A program made the translations under genes and the position numbers. From positions 62,001 through 126,000 of the forward strand of contig NZ_ADFR01000009.1 of the NCBI RefSeq assembly GCF_000177375.1: a DNA stretch of 64,000 nucleotides, read 5' to 3'. The notes beneath the pieces were generated by a model. That model made no database searches. It was not told the DNA's origin and worked only from the letters and a program-made list of their open reading frames with translations. This stretch comes from Bulleidia extructa W1219 (lineage in GTDB: Bacteria > Bacillota_I > Bacilli_A > Erysipelotrichales > Erysipelotrichaceae). Of the stretch, positions 62,757 to 64,000 are shown piece after piece (the first letter of the stretch is position 1; every line of letters begins with the position of its first letter).

Positions 62757-62933
62757 ATGCGTAATATGACAGATGAGGAAATTTTTAAATTAGCTAAAGA
62801 ACTAACTTTTAAAGCTCTTGATGCCGGACACGTTGCAACACTTGTTGACGGTGAAAAAAACGGTAAGAATGTTGCCAATTTCCTCAAAAGTACCTACGAT
62901 AATCTAAAATTACACTTTGGTAAAGTTGATTAG
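62757..62933 (+). CDS. Hypothetical plus-strand protein, 58 aa
   Basis: From MRNMTDEEIFKLAKELTFKA, behind GGAAAGGGGGTG. Helical and charged; function unknown. It is the only rightward gene within the early block besides the repressor, and it converges with the 48-residue gene (4-base overlap of ends). Confidence 0.6.
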   Translation: MRNMTDEEIFKLAKELTFKALDAGHVATLVDGEKNGKNVANFLKSTYDNLKLHFGKVD

Positions 62934-63076
62934 TGTTTCGTAGTGTCAACCAATTTAGCAGTGGCCTCAATCACTGCCGGTAAAATGCTTTCGGTCTGAT
63001 CACTGGAGGCGTTTTTTAATTCCCTTTGAATCCACTTACACAACACAGAGATTGTTTTTTCTATTTCCTCGTTCAC
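62930..63076 (-). CDS. Small helical phage protein, 48 aa, GTG start
   Basis: GTG start behind AGGAGGAAACA: MNEEIEKTISVLCKWIQREL and so on. The longer frame includes the cro 3' end and is not needed. Function unknown. Confidence 0.55.
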   Translation of the reverse strand: MNEEIEKTISVLCKWIQRELKNASSDQTESILPAVIEATAKLVDTTKH

Positions 63077-63089
63077 TGTTTCCTCCTTT

Positions 63090-63320
63090 CTAATTTCGCA
63101 TATCTGCGACGTTCGTGCCAAAAAAAATTGCTCGTGATTTATTGATTGAAAGCTTTAGAATTTTAGAAATAGAATTAACTTCTTTAACTGTAAAGGTATC
63201 ACCATCATTAGAGAATCTTCTATATAGCGTAGTTCTATCTATACCTATTTGATTTGCAAGTTCATCAACAGTTATTTTATGTAAAGCCATCTCTTCCTTT
63301 AATTTTTTTACATCAACCAT
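63090..63320 (-). CDS. Cro-like HTH regulator
   Basis: A 76-residue XRE-type HTH from MVDVKKLKEEMALHKITVDE, behind AGGAGGATATT. The recognition helix region is ANQIGIDRTTLYRRFSN. It is divergent from the CI-like repressor and lies under a good leftward promoter; its stop codon lies within 6 bases of operator O1. Confidence 0.85.
   Translation of the reverse strand: MVDVKKLKEEMALHKITVDELANQIGIDRTTLYRRFSNDGDTFTVKEVNSISKILKLSINKSRAIFFGTNVADMRN
63096..63109. promoter_or_regulatory. Operator O1
   Basis: TCGCATATCTGCGA, a near-perfect palindrome inside the last codons of the cro-like gene. Confidence 0.7.
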
Positions 63321-63339
63321 AATATCCTCCTTTCTAATT

Positions 63340-63353
63340 TCGCATATCTGCGA
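63340..63353. promoter_or_regulatory. Operator O2
   Basis: TCGCATATCTGCGA, identical to O1. It lies at the start point of the leftward promoter, upstream of the cro-like gene. Confidence 0.8.
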
Positions 63354-63360
63354 CAATCAA

Positions 63361-63389
63361 AATATAACCCCTTTCAAAAACATTGTCAA
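63361..63389 (-). promoter_or_regulatory. Leftward early promoter (PR-like)
   Basis: TTGACA (63384-63389), a 17-base spacer and TATATT (63361-63366) on the minus strand. O2 covers the start point and O3 lies just upstream, so repressor binding would block it. Confidence 0.85.
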
Positions 63390-63397
63390 TACATTTT

Positions 63398-63411
63398 TTG
63401 CAGATTTGCGA
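63398..63411. promoter_or_regulatory. Operator O3
   Basis: TTGCAGATTTGCGA, two differences from the O1 reverse complement. It lies between the two divergent promoters. Confidence 0.65.
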
Positions 63412-63428
63412 TAATTTTTTTATTAGCA

Positions 63429-63442
63429 TTGCAAATATGCGA
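63429..63442. promoter_or_regulatory. Operator O4
   Basis: TTGCAAATATGCGA, two differences from the O1 reverse complement. It overlaps the -35 of the repressor promoter. Confidence 0.7.
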
Positions 63443-63457
63443 CCATAAATATATAAT
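63429..63457 (+). promoter_or_regulatory. Repressor promoter (PRM-like)
   Basis: TTGCAA (63429-63434), a 17-base spacer and TATAAT (63452-63457) precede the repressor gene. O4 covers the -35, allowing autoregulation. Confidence 0.8.
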
Positions 63458-63482
63458 GAAATTAATTTAAGAGGGGAAAATG

Positions 63483-64000
63483 ATGAGCACTGTTGGAGAA
63501 CGAATTAGAAAAAGACGGATCGAATTGAAGTTATCTCCTGAGGACTTAGGAAATAAAATTGGCAAAGACCGTGCAACTATCTATCGATATGAAAAAGGCG
63601 AAATTGAAAATCTGCCTGTTGGAATAATTGCGCCTTTAGCAACTGCGCTACACACTACTCCGCAATATCTCATGGGGTGGGAAGAAGATCCTAATCTCAC
63701 TGAACGTGACAATGATTTAGACAATATTAGTGATTTCCTTTTTGAAAATGGATATAGATTATCTTGTGAAAACTATGACGATGATTATTTTTTAATCAAG
63801 AAGGATGGCGAAACTGTAAATTCTTTTTTTGTTGGTGATTTATTATCAATATATAAAAATGCAATCAAAAATCAAACATTATCGATTGATGTTTTTTTAA
63901 AAAATTCCACCAATAACTTTATCCACCAAATTCCTGTCCTGGGTGTAGTTCCGTGTGGCGAACCTATCGAAGCAATTGAAGACATCATTGAGTGGGTTGA
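63483..64000 (+). CDS. CI/LexA-like phage repressor (runs off right edge)
   Basis: At least 172 residues. An XRE HTH at the N-terminus (MSTVGERIRKRRIELKLSPE, DRATIYRYEKGE) is followed by a linker and the start of an S24 self-cleaving domain, IPVLGVVPCGEPIEAIEDII. The scissile pair in this family is usually Ala-Gly; here it is Cys-Gly. It keeps the lysogenic state and should respond to RecA. Confidence 0.9.
   Translation, partial: MSTVGERIRKRRIELKLSPEDLGNKIGKDRATIYRYEKGEIENLPVGIIAPLATALHTTPQYLMGWEEDPNLTERDNDLDNISDFLFENGYRLSCENYDDDYFLIKKDGETVNSFFVGDLLSIYKNAIKNQTLSIDVFLKNSTNNFIHQIPVLGVVPCGEPIEAIEDIIEWV

Overview
The window is low-GC Bacillota (Firmicutes) DNA, most likely an Erysipelotrichia-type genome. 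This rests on gene content and order (pcrA-ligA-gatC-gatA-gatB-orf-rlmD in one operon, typA, pepT, a tRNA-Leu) and on the style of the mobile elements. No species can be named from the sequence alone. It is a core chromosome cut by three mobile regions.

Region 1 (1-6.1 kb) is the end of a Tn1549-like integrative conjugative element (ICE) sitting at the 3' end of rlmD/rumA. It carries a CD1845-type membrane protein, a frameshifted RepA-like initiator, a DnaC-like ATPase, a PcfB-like protein and a VirD4 coupling protein. The VirD4 gene stops just after its Walker A motif. At that point a second element begins: a large serine recombinase, a frameshifted membrane-protein cargo gene, a DUF3847 gene, an RSF1010-type oriT and the start of a MobA/MobL relaxase that runs off the left edge. 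This looks like a mobilizable element nested in an ICE.

Region 2 (6.1-21 kb) is core chromosome. On the minus strand lies the repair/amidotransferase operon (pcrA, ligA, gatCAB, an unknown membrane protein, rlmD). On the plus strand are an rRNA-methyltransferase-like gene, an RluA-type pseudouridine synthase and a VanY-like protein that has lost its zinc ligands. A patatin-like lipase, cardiolipin synthase and an acetyltransferase follow. Region 3 (21.3-27.4 kb) is accessory and decayed: gene remnants, a 5'-truncated relaxase, and two cargo cassettes that each end in a terminator followed by the same ~46-bp repeat. One cassette is a WYL-regulated set (YafY-type regulator, zinc-ribbon protein, ClbS/DfsB-like protein, frameshifted radical-SAM protein) with the same operator before the regulator and before the operon. 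The other carries a methyltransferase. Core genes resume at 27.5-32.9 kb (two paralogous thioredoxin-like lipoproteins, a PfkB-family sugar kinase, pepT, typA), ending with tRNA-Leu(GAG).

Region 4 (33.1-64 kb) is a nearly complete siphovirus prophage, read right to left. It starts at a CI/Cro-type switch with four related operators (63.1-63.5 kb), then small early genes, a recombination/replication module (SMC-like ATPase, Sak4-like ATPase, DUF669 protein, helicase, primase-helicase), and a palindrome-rich candidate origin. Next come RusA, an ArpU/RinA-like late regulator, a Panacea-type toxin-antitoxin pair, terminase, portal, and a MuF head protein fused to a toxin-like C-terminal domain with a candidate immunity gene. 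Scaffold, capsid, connector, tail, holin and GH25 endolysin genes follow. The integrase is not in the window and should lie past 64 kb. The most unusual items are the MuF-toxin/immunity pair, the Panacea pair, a late promoter with a terminator right behind it, and the repeated-end cargo cassettes.
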